Below are positions 1 to 8,828 of a stretch of 32,202 nucleotides of DNA, one piece after another (position 1 is the stretch's first letter; each line of letters starts with the position of its first letter). Location: contig JAUXSD010000198.1 in NCBI GenBank assembly GCA_030681525.1, positions 1 to 32,202 on the forward strand. Direction: 5' to 3'. Under the pieces are notes generated by a model, which saw only the letters and a program-made list of their open reading frames with translations, was not told the origin of the DNA and did not search any database. Source of the DNA: Solirubrobacteraceae bacterium. GTDB lineage: Bacteria; Actinomycetota; Thermoleophilia; Solirubrobacterales; Solirubrobacteraceae. A program made the translations under genes and the position numbers.

Positions 1-1707
<1,707 letters not shown>

Positions 1708-1756
1708 GAACTGCTGGAAGGTCGGCCTCAGGGCCGGCCCTCCGTCACGTAGAGCT

Positions 1757-1804
1757 GTCATGACGATGTTGCAGTGCCAATACACGAGGCACCGCAGTCA
1801 TGAC
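1757..1804 (-). other. Long hairpin in the 16S leader
   Basis: Two copies of the self-complementary octamer GTCATGAC (1757-1764 and 1797-1804) can pair with each other and enclose a 9-bp stem with one mismatch (TGCAGTGCC at 1770-1778 with GGCACCGCA at 1788-1796, 9-nt loop). It lies between boxA and the 16S 5' end, where rRNA leaders carry processing structures. Confidence 0.55.
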
Positions 1805-1823
1805 GGGTTGTTCTAATTCAGGT

Positions 1824-1850
1824 CCCTCGCCTCCGGCTATGGAGCGAGGG
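1824..1850 (-). other. Hairpin in the rRNA leader
   Basis: Inverted repeat CCCTCG-C-CTCC / GGAG-CGAGGG with loop GGCTAT and one bulged base, between the boxA-like element and the 1757-1804 hairpin. Probable precursor-rRNA leader structure; no further function can be read. Confidence 0.5.
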
Positions 1851-1901
1851 ATCGAACCTGGACGCACACCGGATCGCTAGGTGCGATCCAAGTGCGCATG
1901 C

Positions 1902-1921
1902 TGTTGAGTTTTCAAAGACCG
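1902..1921 (-). promoter_or_regulatory. boxA-like antitermination site of the rRNA operon
   Basis: The minus strand reads GGTCTTTGAAAACTCAACAG, matching the TGxTCTTTGAAAACT boxA consensus of rRNA leaders that loads the NusB/S10 antitermination complex. It sits about 195 nt upstream of mature 16S and downstream of both candidate promoters, the expected order. Confidence 0.7.
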
Positions 1922-1935
1922 TCGCGCGCTTCCAA

Positions 1936-1952
1936 GGGAGGGGACTCCTCCC
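1936..1952 (-). other. Short hairpin between rRNA promoter and boxA
   Basis: GGGAGG / CCTCCC with a 5-nt loop, between promoter P2 and boxA. No T-tract follows, so I do not call it a terminator. Confidence 0.35.
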
Positions 1953-2001
1953 GGAACCTGCGCTCCATCGAATCGCGAGCGACTCGAAGACAGGACTGGC
2001 C

Positions 2002-2007
2002 AGTATA
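2002..2007 (-). promoter_or_regulatory. rRNA operon candidate promoter P2 (-10)
   Basis: Perfect TATACT -10 hexamer on the minus strand, about 80 nt upstream of boxA. The -35 region (TTCCAT about 16 nt upstream) is weak. A near-consensus -10 is rare in this GC-rich DNA, and a second identical hexamer lies 66 bp upstream, typical of tandem rRNA promoters. Confidence 0.55.
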
Positions 2008-2067
2008 GCGCTCCGGGCAGCCCATGGAAGGGCTCCGGTCGGGGCGCAAGGGACCGGCGCAGCGGGG

Positions 2068-2073
2068 AGTATA
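2068..2073 (-). promoter_or_regulatory. rRNA operon candidate promoter P1 (-10)
   Basis: Second TATACT hexamer on the minus strand, in the context TTGTCTATACT, about 45 nt after the tyrS stop. With P2 it forms a tandem pair ahead of boxA and 16S. No good -35 is visible. Confidence 0.5.
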
Positions 2074-2118
2074 GACAACCCCGCCGGACGCACCCGGGGC
2101 GCGGCGCAAAACGCCTGC

Positions 2119-3294
2119 TCAGGCGGCCCGTCGCAGCCGGCGGAAGCCGCGCTTGCCGACCTGCAGGACCGCCCCGTCGAGCCGCTCGGGGGCCAGATCG
2201 AGGTCCTCGGCGCCCAACGCGGCACCGTCGAGCCTGACCGCACCCTGCGCGAGCTTGCGCCGCGCGTCCGAGCGCGAGCCGCCGAAGCTTGCCGCGATCA
2301 GAGCGGGCATGTGGACCGCGCCGTCCTGCGGCGTGAAGGACGCCTCCTCGATCTCCTCGGGCAGGTCGCCCTGCACGAAGACGCGCTCGAAGTGCGCCGC
2401 GGCCGCCTGTGCGGCGGCGGCGGAGTGGAAGCGCTCCACGAGGCGCCGCGCCAGCGCGTGCTTGGCGTCGCGCGGTGACAGGTCGGCCGGCAGGGCCTCG
2501 CCGAGCAGCAGCTCGTACCAGCTCGCCATCGCGCTGTCGGGCAGGCTGAGCGTCTTGCCGTACATCTCCTGCGGCGGGTCGGTGACCCCGATGTGGTTGC
2601 CCAGCGACTTGGACATCTTGCGCACGCCGTCTACGCCGGGCAGGATCGGCATCGTCAGCGCGACCTGCTCGCCGATCCCGTACGCGCGCTGGACGTCGCG
2701 TCCGAGGAGGAGGTTGAACTTCTGGTCGGTTCCGCCGAGCTCGACGTCGGAGCGCACGGCCACGGAGTCGTAGGCCTGCATGAGCGGATAGAGCAACTCG
2801 GTGATCGAGATCGGCTCGCGTCCGGCGTAGCGCTTGGCGAAGTCGTCGCGCTCGAGTAGCTGGGCGACCGTCGTCGTGCGCGTGAGCGCGAAGAGCTCCT
2901 CCATCGGCATGTCCAGCCACTCGGAGTTGTGGCGCAGCTCGATGCGGTCGCGGTCGAGCACCTTGGCGGCCTGCTCGACGTAGGTCAACGCGTTGGCGTC
3001 GATCTCCTCGCCGGAGAGCTGCGGGCGCGTCGAGGAGCGGCCGCTGGGATCGCCGACGCGGGCCGTGTAGTCGCCGATGATGAGCACGACCACGTGGCCG
3101 CGGTCCTGGAACTCGCGCAGCTTGCGCAGGACCACCGTGTGGCCGAGGTGGACGTCGGGCGCCGTGGGGTCCAGCCCGAGCTTGACGCGCAGCGGGCGGC
3201 CGAGCGCGAGCTTGCTCGCGAGGGCCCCGTCGGGGAGGCAGTCGACCGTGTCGCGGGCCAGGTCGCGGGCGTCGTCGGGCGCGTGGGTCGTCAT
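2119..3294 (-). CDS. tyrS: Tyrosine--tRNA ligase
   Basis: Cytoplasmic class I synthetase that charges tRNA-Tyr. The 391-aa protein has the HLGH form of the HIGH motif at residues 49-52, KMSKS at 226-230, the tyrosine-pocket signature GGTDQKFNLLLGRD around 187-200 and a C-terminal S4-like RNA-binding region (about 325-388). The sequence style fits the shorter TyrZ-like bacterial form. The ATG at 3294 is preceded by GGAG and by TAGCAT (3302-3307) only 7 nt upstream, so the message may be nearly leaderless; there is no room for a T-box. It ends just ahead of the rRNA promoters on the same strand and is divergent from the penicillin-binding protein gene. Confidence 0.96.
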   Translation of the reverse strand: MTTHAPDDARDLARDTVDCLPDGALASKLALGRPLRVKLGLDPTAPDVHLGHTVVLRKLREFQDRGHVVVLIIGDYTARVGDPSGRSSTRPQLSGEEIDANALTYVEQAAKVLDRDRIELRHNSEWLDMPMEELFALTRTTTVAQLLERDDFAKRYAGREPISITELLYPLMQAYDSVAVRSDVELGGTDQKFNLLLGRDVQRAYGIGEQVALTMPILPGVDGVRKMSKSLGNHIGVTDPPQEMYGKTLSLPDSAMASWYELLLGEALPADLSPRDAKHALARRLVERFHSAAAAQAAAAHFERVFVQGDLPEEIEEASFTPQDGAVHMPALIAASFGGSRSDARRKLAQGAVRLDGAALGAEDLDLAPERLDGAVLQVGKRGFRRLRRAA

Positions 3295-3301
3295 AACTCC
3301 A

Positions 3302-3307
3302 ATGCTA
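3302..3307 (-). promoter_or_regulatory. Candidate -10 of tyrS
   Basis: TAGCAT on the minus strand ends 7 nt before the tyrS ATG, the spacing of a leaderless promoter. It is one of nine similar cases in this window. Confidence 0.4.
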
Positions 3308-3400
3308 GAGTCAGCCCCTGCCCTGGGCGTTGCCGCCGCCTGTTGACTTCAGGGCCTTCACGGGGGTCGCCACCGCACCCAGCGGCGCTTCCGCGTTCGC

Positions 3401-5731
3401 ATGAGCGACTTCGTACGTCCAGACATCCCGGTCCTCGCGGATCCCCCTCTCGGTCGCCCCCGGCTCAAGCGCCTGCGGCTGGCCTTCATCCTCTTCGGCC
3501 TGTCGCTGCTCGCGCTTGTCTCGACCGCCTTCGGGATGATGATGGCGGTCGCCGCCGACCTGCCGCAGCTCGAGAACACCTCGGAGTTCAGGAGCACGCA
3601 GAACTCCGTCCTCGTCGACGTCCGCGGCCAGTACCTCGCGACGCTCGCCGACCAGGGCCGGATCATCGTGCCGGCCGACGACATCGCGCTGAACATGCAG
3701 CACGCGATCATCGCCATCGAGGACCAGCGCTTCTACGAGAACGACGGCGTCGACCTGCGCGGCATCGGTCGCGCGCTGGTTCAGGACATCGTCAGCGGTC
3801 GCGCGGCCCAGGGCGGCTCGACGATCACGCAGCAGTTCGTCAAGAACGCGACCGAGGCGCAGAGCCGCCGCACGATCCGCGAGAAGATCCGCGAGGCGGC
3901 GTTCGCGTACCACCTCACGCGCAAGTGGTCCAAGCGCAAGATCCTCACGGAGTACCTCAACTCGATCTACTTCGGCAACGGCGCCTATGGGATCGAGTCG
4001 GCGGCACGCACGTACTTCGGCGCGACCAGCGAGCACTTCGGCTGCGGCCGGCCGGAGAACCGCTGCGCGAGCGAGCTGCTGCCGCACGAGGCGGCGCTGC
4101 TGGCCGGCATGGTCGCCTCGCCGAGCGCCTTTGACCCGGTCGTCAACCGCGAGGCGGCGAAGCGACGGCGCAACATCGTGCTGGCCAAGATGCTCGAGCA
4201 GGGCTACATGACCCGCTCGGAGTACGAGGGCTCGATCCGCGCCCAGCTGCCCGACAACGAATCGATCCACCCGCCGCAGGCGCAGGCGGCGAGCAAATCG
4301 GCGGCGTACTTCGCGACGTGGGTTCGCCAGCAGGTCGTCGACCGCTTCGGCCCCCGCGAGGCGCTGCTCGGCGGACTGCGCGTCCAGACGACGCTCGACC
4401 TCGGCATGCAGCGCCGGGCCGAGGACGCGATCACCAAATGGCTGGGTAACCCGCCGTCGGGCCCGCAGGCGGCGCTCGTGGCGATCAACAACTCGACCGG
4501 CGAGGTACGCGCGATGGTCGGCGGCCACGACTACGACCGCGCGCCGTTCAACCTCGCCACGCAGGGCCAGCGCCAGCCGGGCTCGGCGTTCAAGCCGTTC
4601 GTCCTGGCCACCGCGCTGCGCCAGGGCATCTCGCCGGGCTCGACCTGGACCTCGGCCAAGCAGGTCATCCAGGTGCCGAACTCGATCGAGAAGTTCACGG
4701 TCAACAACTACGAGAACGCCTACTCCGGTGTCAGCACGCTGGCCCGCGCGACGACGTTCTCCGACAACGCCGTCTACGCCCAGGTCGGCATCAAGGCCGG
4801 CACGAAGCGGATCGCGCGGACCGCCGAGCGGATGGGCATCCGCACGCCGGTCTCGAGCAACTACGCGATCACGCTCGGCGGGCTGCGACAGGGCGTCACC
4901 CCGCTGGACATGGCGCACGCCTACCAGACGTTCGCGACGGGCGGCCTGCTCGTCACCGGTAGCCTCGGCGCGGCGAAGCGCGGGCCGGTCGGGATCCGCA
5001 AGGTCACGCTGCGCGACAACCGCAAGCGCGTGCTGCGCCGCAACCGCCCGAAGCGCACGCGCGTCCTCCCCAAGGAGGTCGCCGCGACGACGACGTCGAT
5101 CCTCGAGTCGGTCGTCAAGGTCGGCACCGCGAAGGTGGCCAGCCTCGGCAAGGTGCGGGCCTGGGGCAAGACCGGCACGACCGAGAACTACGGCGACGCC
5201 TGGTTCGTCGGCGGCACCGACAAGTACACGGTCGCCGTGTGGGTCGGCTATCCCGGCGGGCTACGCCCGATGACCACCGAGTACCGCGGCGAGCCGGTCG
5301 CCGGCGGCACGTTCCCCGCCCACATCTGGCACGACTTCATGGCCTCGGTGCTGCAGGGCGAGCAGGATCGCGTGAAGCGCCAGTGCGACCGCGAGGCGCT
5401 CAAGCGCAAGCCCGACGAGGCCCCTTCGAAGAAGTGCATCGAGGCCGGGCTCGCGAAGGACCCGACGGCGGAGGCGCCCGAGACGACGACGGAGGCCCCG
5501 CCCACGGCGCCCGCCGACGACACCGGCGACGGCGACGCGCCGGTCGACGACGGCGACGCGCCGGCGGACGAGGGCGCGGGCGGCACCCCGGGCGGCGGCA
5601 CCGCGCCGCAGGGGCAGACCCCCGCCGCGCCGGCCGCCCCGGTCACGCCGCCCGCGCCGGTCACGCCGCCCGCCGCGCCGCCTTCCTCCCCGGTGGCGCC
5701 CTCCGGCGGCGTTCCCGTCACGCCTCCCTGA
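3401..5731 (+). CDS. Class A penicillin-binding protein (transglycosylase/transpeptidase)
   Basis: Bifunctional peptidoglycan synthase of 776 aa, anchored by one N-terminal membrane helix (about 27-49) with the catalytic domains outside the membrane. The GT51 domain shows E107 in EDQRFYENDG, GGSTITQQF (138-146) and KRKILTEYLN (178-187). The transpeptidase domain shows S395xxK398 in GSAFKPF, SDN at 454-456 and KTGT at 590-593. From about residue 660 the tail is low-complexity, rich in Pro, Ala, Thr and Asp, as in many actinobacterial PBP1 proteins. The ATG at 3401 has no clear ribosome site; a start slightly downstream cannot be excluded, but the helix requires most of the N-terminus. It converges with the glycosylase gene, 17 nt apart. 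Confidence 0.95.
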   Translation: MSDFVRPDIPVLADPPLGRPRLKRLRLAFILFGLSLLALVSTAFGMMMAVAADLPQLENTSEFRSTQNSVLVDVRGQYLATLADQGRIIVPADDIALNMQHAIIAIEDQRFYENDGVDLRGIGRALVQDIVSGRAAQGGSTITQQFVKNATEAQSRRTIREKIREAAFAYHLTRKWSKRKILTEYLNSIYFGNGAYGIESAARTYFGATSEHFGCGRPENRCASELLPHEAALLAGMVASPSAFDPVVNREAAKRRRNIVLAKMLEQGYMTRSEYEGSIRAQLPDNESIHPPQAQAASKSAAYFATWVRQQVVDRFGPREALLGGLRVQTTLDLGMQRRAEDAITKWLGNPPSGPQAALVAINNSTGEVRAMVGGHDYDRAPFNLATQGQRQPGSAFKPFVLATALRQGISPGSTWTSAKQVIQVPNSIEKFTVNNYENAYSGVSTLARATTFSDNAVYAQVGIKAGTKRIARTAERMGIRTPVSSNYAITLGGLRQGVTPLDMAHAYQTFATGGLLVTGSLGAAKRGPVGIRKVTLRDNRKRVLRRNRPKRTRVLPKEVAATTTSILESVVKVGTAKVASLGKVRAWGKTGTTENYGDAWFVGGTDKYTVAVWVGYPGGLRPMTTEYRGEPVAGGTFPAHIWHDFMASVLQGEQDRVKRQCDREALKRKPDEAPSKKCIEAGLAKDPTAEAPETTTEAPPTAPADDTGDGDAPVDDGDAPADEGAGGTPGGGTAPQGQTPAAPAAPVTPPAPVTPPAAPPSSPVAPSGGVPVTPP

Positions 5732-5748
5732 CCCGCGCGCCGCGCGGG
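5732..5748. terminator. 17-nt palindromic stem filling a convergent gap
   Basis: CCCGCGC-GCC-GCGCGGG occupies exactly the gap between two converging stop codons. A 7-bp GC stem could act for both strands as a transcript end. No T-tract is present on either side, so termination is inferred from position. Confidence 0.45.
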
Positions 5749-6348
5749 CTACCCGAGCAGCCCCGGCGGCCACGGCCGCGACACGTTGCGGTTGCCCGCC
5801 GCGCAGAAGCGCCAGGGCAGTTCGATCGCGCGCGTGATGCCGATCCGCGGGCCGGCGACGAGCACCGGCTCGGCGTCATGGCCCGGGGGCGGCGGGCCGA
5901 GCGCGACCGGGCCGCCGAGCAGCGGCGTCGCGTTGAGCTCGAGCCCGATCCCGAGCGCCTGCGTGAGCTTGCCCGGGCCCGAGCAGAGGTCGGTCGGGCT
6001 CGTCCGGCCGCGGCGCTCGACCATGTGGTGGATCCCGGCCAGCGGCTCGAGCGCGCGGATCAGCACCGCCGCGCCGTCCCCCGCCGGCTCCACGACGACG
6101 TTGAGCAGCGCGTGGATGCCGTAGGAGCGATAGACGTAGGCGAGGCCCGGCGCCTCGAAGAGCGGCCACGTGCGCGGCGTGAGGCCGGCGAACGCGTGGC
6201 AGGCGGGCTCGGTCTCGTGGTAGGCCTCGGTCTCGACGATCAGGCCGCTGCACTCGCCGTGGGTGATCGTGCAGCCGACGAGCGCCGCGGCGGCCTCGAC
6301 GACCGGCAGCTCCAGCGCGCGGCGGTGGCGGTCGGCGGCGGCGCTCAC
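5749..6348 (-). CDS. DNA-3-methyladenine glycosylase, AAG/MPG family
   Basis: Base-excision repair enzyme of 199 aa that flips out and removes alkylated purines. The family signature VETEAYHETEPACHAF lies at 38-53; by comparison with the human enzyme E41 is the likely general base and Y43 the intercalating tyrosine. Later conserved stretches include YVYRSYGIHALLNVV and GPGKLTQALGI. The start is taken as GTG at 6348, whose GTGA overlaps the argH stop, indicating translational coupling; the reading frame runs on upstream through argH, but there it is a shadow. The length matches compact bacterial members. Found downstream of argH without obvious pathway link. Confidence 0.92.
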   Translation of the reverse strand: MSAAADRHRRALELPVVEAAAALVGCTITHGECSGLIVETEAYHETEPACHAFAGLTPRTWPLFEAPGLAYVYRSYGIHALLNVVVEPAGDGAAVLIRALEPLAGIHHMVERRGRTSPTDLCSGPGKLTQALGIGLELNATPLLGGPVALGPPPPGHDAEPVLVAGPRIGITRAIELPWRFCAAGNRNVSRPWPPGLLG

Positions 6349-7718
6349 CCCGCGCCGGCGGCGAGCGCCTCGCGCGCGACGGCGAGCTGCTCGCGCACGC
6401 GGGCCAGCGACGTGCCGCCCTCGCTGACCTTGGACTCCAGCCACGCGCTCTGCTGCAGCAGCGCGCGAAACGCGGCCGGCTCGAGCCGGTCGGAGGCACC
6501 GGCCAGCTCCTCGTCGGACAGCTCGCCGAGCGCGCGGCCGGAGTCGACCGCGACGCGGACGAGGCCCGCGACGATGCCGTGGCACTCGCGAAACGGCACG
6601 CCCTGCTTGACGAGGTGGTCGGCGACGTCCGTGGCGGCGATGAGGTCGTCGGAGGCGGCGGCGGACATCCGGTCGCGGTTGAAGCGGGCGCCGGCGATCA
6701 TGCCGGTCGCCGCGGCGAGGCACAGGTCGAGCGTGTCGACCGTGTCGAAGAGGTGCTCCTTGTCCTCCTGCAGGTCCTTGTTGTAGGTCAGCGGGAGGGC
6801 GTGCATCACGCCGTGCAGCGCTCCGAGGTGCGCGACGACGCGCGGGGCCTTGCCGCGCAGCAGCTCGGCCGCGTCGGGGTTCTTCTTCTGCGGCATGATC
6901 GACGAGCCCGACGTCCAGGCGTCCGGCAGCGTGACGAAGCCGAACTCCTCGCTGGACCACAGCACGAGCTCGGCCCCGAGGCGGCTGAGGTGGGTCGCGC
7001 ACGTCGCCGCCGCGCCCAGGTAGTCCAGGACGAAGTCGCGGTTGGAGACGGCGTCGATGGAGTTCGGCGCGACCCGCTCGAAGCCCAGCTCGGCGGCGAC
7101 GGCGCCGCGGTCGGTGTCGAAGTTCACGCCCGCCAGCGCGCCGGCGCCGAGCGGCAGCGCCGCCGTCTGGGCGGCCGCGAAGACGAAGCGCTCGCGGTCG
7201 CGCAGCAGCATCCAGACGTAGGCCAGCAGGTGGTGCGACAGGTAGACGGGCTGCGCGCGCTGCAGGTGCGTGTAGCCCGGCAGGGGCCAGTCGAGGTGCG
7301 CCTCGGCGGCGCCGACGAGCGCGGCGGCCAGCGCGTCGATCGCCCGCGTCGCGTGGCCGGCGGCGTCACGCGTGAAGAGCGCCACGTCGGTGGCGACCTG
7401 GTCGTTGCGCGAGCGGGCGGTGTGCAGCTTGCCGCCGACGGGGCCGGCGATCTGCGTGACGCGCCGCTCGACGGCCATGTGGATGTCCTCGTCGTCGGCC
7501 TCGAACGCGAACGTGCCGCCGGCCAGCTCGGCCTCGACGGCGTCGAGCGCCCCCAGCAGCGCGTCGCGCTCGTCGGCGCCGAGGATCGCCTGCGCCGCGA
7601 GCATGCGCGCGTGGGCGCGCGAGCCCTGGATGTCGTAGGGCCACAGCCGCTGGTCGAAGGACAGCGACGTGTTCAGGCGCCGGAAGATCGGGTCCTGGGG
7701 CTCGGAGAAGCGCGACAT
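6345..7718 (-). CDS. argH: Argininosuccinate lyase
   Basis: Last step of arginine synthesis: argininosuccinate to arginine and fumarate. The 457-aa protein belongs to the fumarase/aspartase superfamily, a cytosolic homotetramer. It shows HTARSRNDQ (99-107), the catalytic THLQRAQP (150-157, H151) and the signature GSSIMPQKKNPD (271-282) with the catalytic serine S272/S273. The ATG at 7718 gives the canonical MSRFSEP beginning. TAGCGT at 7729-7734 lies 10 nt upstream, suggesting a leaderless promoter. Other arg genes are absent here. The glycosylase gene overlaps its stop by 4 nt. Confidence 0.97.
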   Translation of the reverse strand: MSRFSEPQDPIFRRLNTSLSFDQRLWPYDIQGSRAHARMLAAQAILGADERDALLGALDAVEAELAGGTFAFEADDEDIHMAVERRVTQIAGPVGGKLHTARSRNDQVATDVALFTRDAAGHATRAIDALAAALVGAAEAHLDWPLPGYTHLQRAQPVYLSHHLLAYVWMLLRDRERFVFAAAQTAALPLGAGALAGVNFDTDRGAVAAELGFERVAPNSIDAVSNRDFVLDYLGAAATCATHLSRLGAELVLWSSEEFGFVTLPDAWTSGSSIMPQKKNPDAAELLRGKAPRVVAHLGALHGVMHALPLTYNKDLQEDKEHLFDTVDTLDLCLAAATGMIAGARFNRDRMSAAASDDLIAATDVADHLVKQGVPFRECHGIVAGLVRVAVDSGRALGELSDEELAGASDRLEPAAFRALLQQSAWLESKVSEGGTSLARVREQLAVAREALAAGAG

Positions 7719-7728
7719 CGCGGCGCTT

Positions 7729-7778
7729 ACGCTACTTCGAGTCGCGCCGGCGGAGCGCCGAGAGGCGGTCACTACCCT
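7729..7778. promoter_or_regulatory. Divergent promoters of argH and the histidine phosphatase
   Basis: The 69-bp divergent gap holds two TANNNT hexamers placed as for leaderless genes: TAGCGT on the minus strand (7729-7734), 10 nt before argH, and TACCCT on the plus strand (7773-7778), 9 nt before the ATG at 7788. Neither start has a good Shine-Dalgarno at normal spacing. Confidence 0.4.
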
Positions 7779-7787
7779 TCCCCCGCG

Positions 7788-8471
7788 ATGGCCGCGCAGC
7801 GCTACGAGCAGAAGGACTACTCCCGGCCGCCGGGCTCGGTCGAGGTCGTGCTCGTACGCCACGGCGCGTCGGAGGCGGCCGTCGAGGACCAGCCCTTCGA
7901 GCTGCTCGAGGGGCAGGCCGACCCCTCCCTGTCGGAGGTCGGCGAGCGCCAGGCGCAGGCCGTCGCCGCGCACCTCACGCACGAGCCGCTGGCGGCGCTC
8001 TACGTCACGCCCCTGCGCCGCACCGCGCAGACCGCCGCGCCGCTCGCCGCCGCCACCGGACTGCAACCCGTCGTCGTGCCCGAGCTGCGCGAGGTCCATC
8101 TCGGCGAGCTCGACGGTGGCGCGTTTCGGATCGCCGTGCGGCGCCGCGACCCGATCGTCGCCGAGGTCTTTCGCGCCCAGCGCTGGGACGTGATCCCGGG
8201 CGCCGAGACGATGGAGGAGTTCGCCGCCCGCACGCGCGCCGGCCTCGAGCGGATGGTCGACGGGGTGCAGGCGGGCGCGACGATCGCCGCCGTCGTCCAC
8301 GGCGGCGTCATCGGCGAGCTGTGCCGCCAGGCCAGCGACAGCCGCCCGTTCGCCTTCGTGCACGCCGACAACGGCTCGCTGACGCGGCTCGTGCTGCTGC
8401 CCGAGGGGCACTGGTGGGTGCGCAGCTTCAACGAGTGCGCGCACGTGCGGGCGGCGCTCTCGGCGCCCTAG
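7788..8471 (+). CDS. Histidine phosphatase family protein
   Basis: A 227-aa protein of the phosphoglycerate mutase-like superfamily, which works through a phosphohistidine. It shows LVRHG (22-26, nucleophile H25), TPLRRTAQTA (74-83, R77/R78), the acid region ELREVHLGE (99-107) and the second histidine in VVHGGVIG (H171). The insert between 26 and 48 and lack of glycolytic signature residues fit a broad-specificity phosphatase (SixA/CobC/Gpm2-like) rather than the glycolytic mutase; the substrate cannot be read from sequence. The start ATG at 7788 follows a TACCCT hexamer by 9 nt. Immediately downstream is the structured element at 8558-8758. Confidence 0.88.
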   Translation: MAAQRYEQKDYSRPPGSVEVVLVRHGASEAAVEDQPFELLEGQADPSLSEVGERQAQAVAAHLTHEPLAALYVTPLRRTAQTAAPLAAATGLQPVVVPELREVHLGELDGGAFRIAVRRRDPIVAEVFRAQRWDVIPGAETMEEFAARTRAGLERMVDGVQAGATIAAVVHGGVIGELCRQASDSRPFAFVHADNGSLTRLVLLPEGHWWVRSFNECAHVRAALSAP

Positions 8472-8557
8472 GACTCCGCGCAGCCGCACGCCGACGCGCG
8501 ATGACCTTCACGGCTGCTCCGGCCGAGCTGTGCACTTCGTGGCGACGTCTGTCGGCC
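8472..8557. other. Intergenic flank before element A
   Basis: 86 bp between the phosphatase stop and element A. I see no gene, strong hairpin or promoter here, and it has no counterpart beside the second element copy. Confidence 0.5.
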
Positions 8558-8758
8558 GTCGGCGAACGGCATCGTTGAGGGGGTGACAGTGGATGGTCGC
8601 GCCGGCGGGCGGTCCGGGGCCGGCGGGGCGGGCGGGAGGCGGAGATGGCACCGATTCCCCGTATGCCGGGCATTTCGTGCCATCGGCCGCCTGAACCGGC
8701 CCTGCCGTGAGCGGGTGTGTCGGATTGGCCTCGCGGGCCGAGGCTCAATCGACTCACC
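8558..8758 (+). repeat. Structured dispersed element, copy A (possible ncRNA)
   Basis: Non-coding element homologous to 28195-28393. Positions 8558-8684 align without gaps to 28195-28321, 98 of 127 bases identical by hand count; the last part shares the 17-mer CCTCGCGGGCCGAGGCT (8729-8745). Three stems can form in the same places in both copies: P1 8569-8592 (GCATCGTT/GACAGTGG, weak in this copy, with U-G and U-A pairs), P2 8644-8684 (GATGGCAC/GTGCCATC) and P3 8714-8758 (GGTGTGTCGGATTGGCCTCG with its complement, loop CGGGC). A small frame from GTG 8583 can be aligned between copies, but differences are spread evenly over the three codon positions, so it is unlikely to be coding. Both copies lie between converging genes. 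Confidence 0.8.
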
Positions 8759-8828
8759 ATCAACGCCGGGCCCGGCGCAAACGCCGACATGACCTCCGAC
8801 TCGCACCCTCAGAGAAGCAGTTTTTTCG
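8759..8828. other. Intergenic flank after element A
   Basis: Contains the perfect 14-nt palindrome CGCCGGGCCCGGCG (8764-8777) and a run of six T on the plus strand (8821-8826). No convincing stem immediately precedes the T-run, so a terminator for plus-strand transcripts is possible but unproven. Confidence 0.35.

Noticed and set aside
3342-3347. TTGACT as the -35 of the penicillin-binding protein gene
   Set aside because: No matching -10 at 16-19 bp downstream before the ATG.
3311-4918. 535-codon minus-strand frame opposite the penicillin-binding protein gene
   Set aside because: Mirror of a gene with all GT51 and transpeptidase motifs; shadow.
8583-8792. Small plus-strand frame in element A, alignable with the start of a frame at 28220 (both beginning M-x-VDGR and containing GRRRW)
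   Set aside because: Differences between copies fall evenly on all three codon positions and the frames lose register after about 34 codons, while stems stay paired; better explained as RNA or DNA structure.
8821-8826. T6 run as an intrinsic terminator for plus-strand transcripts
   Set aside because: No stable stem directly upstream of the run; left as a remark only.
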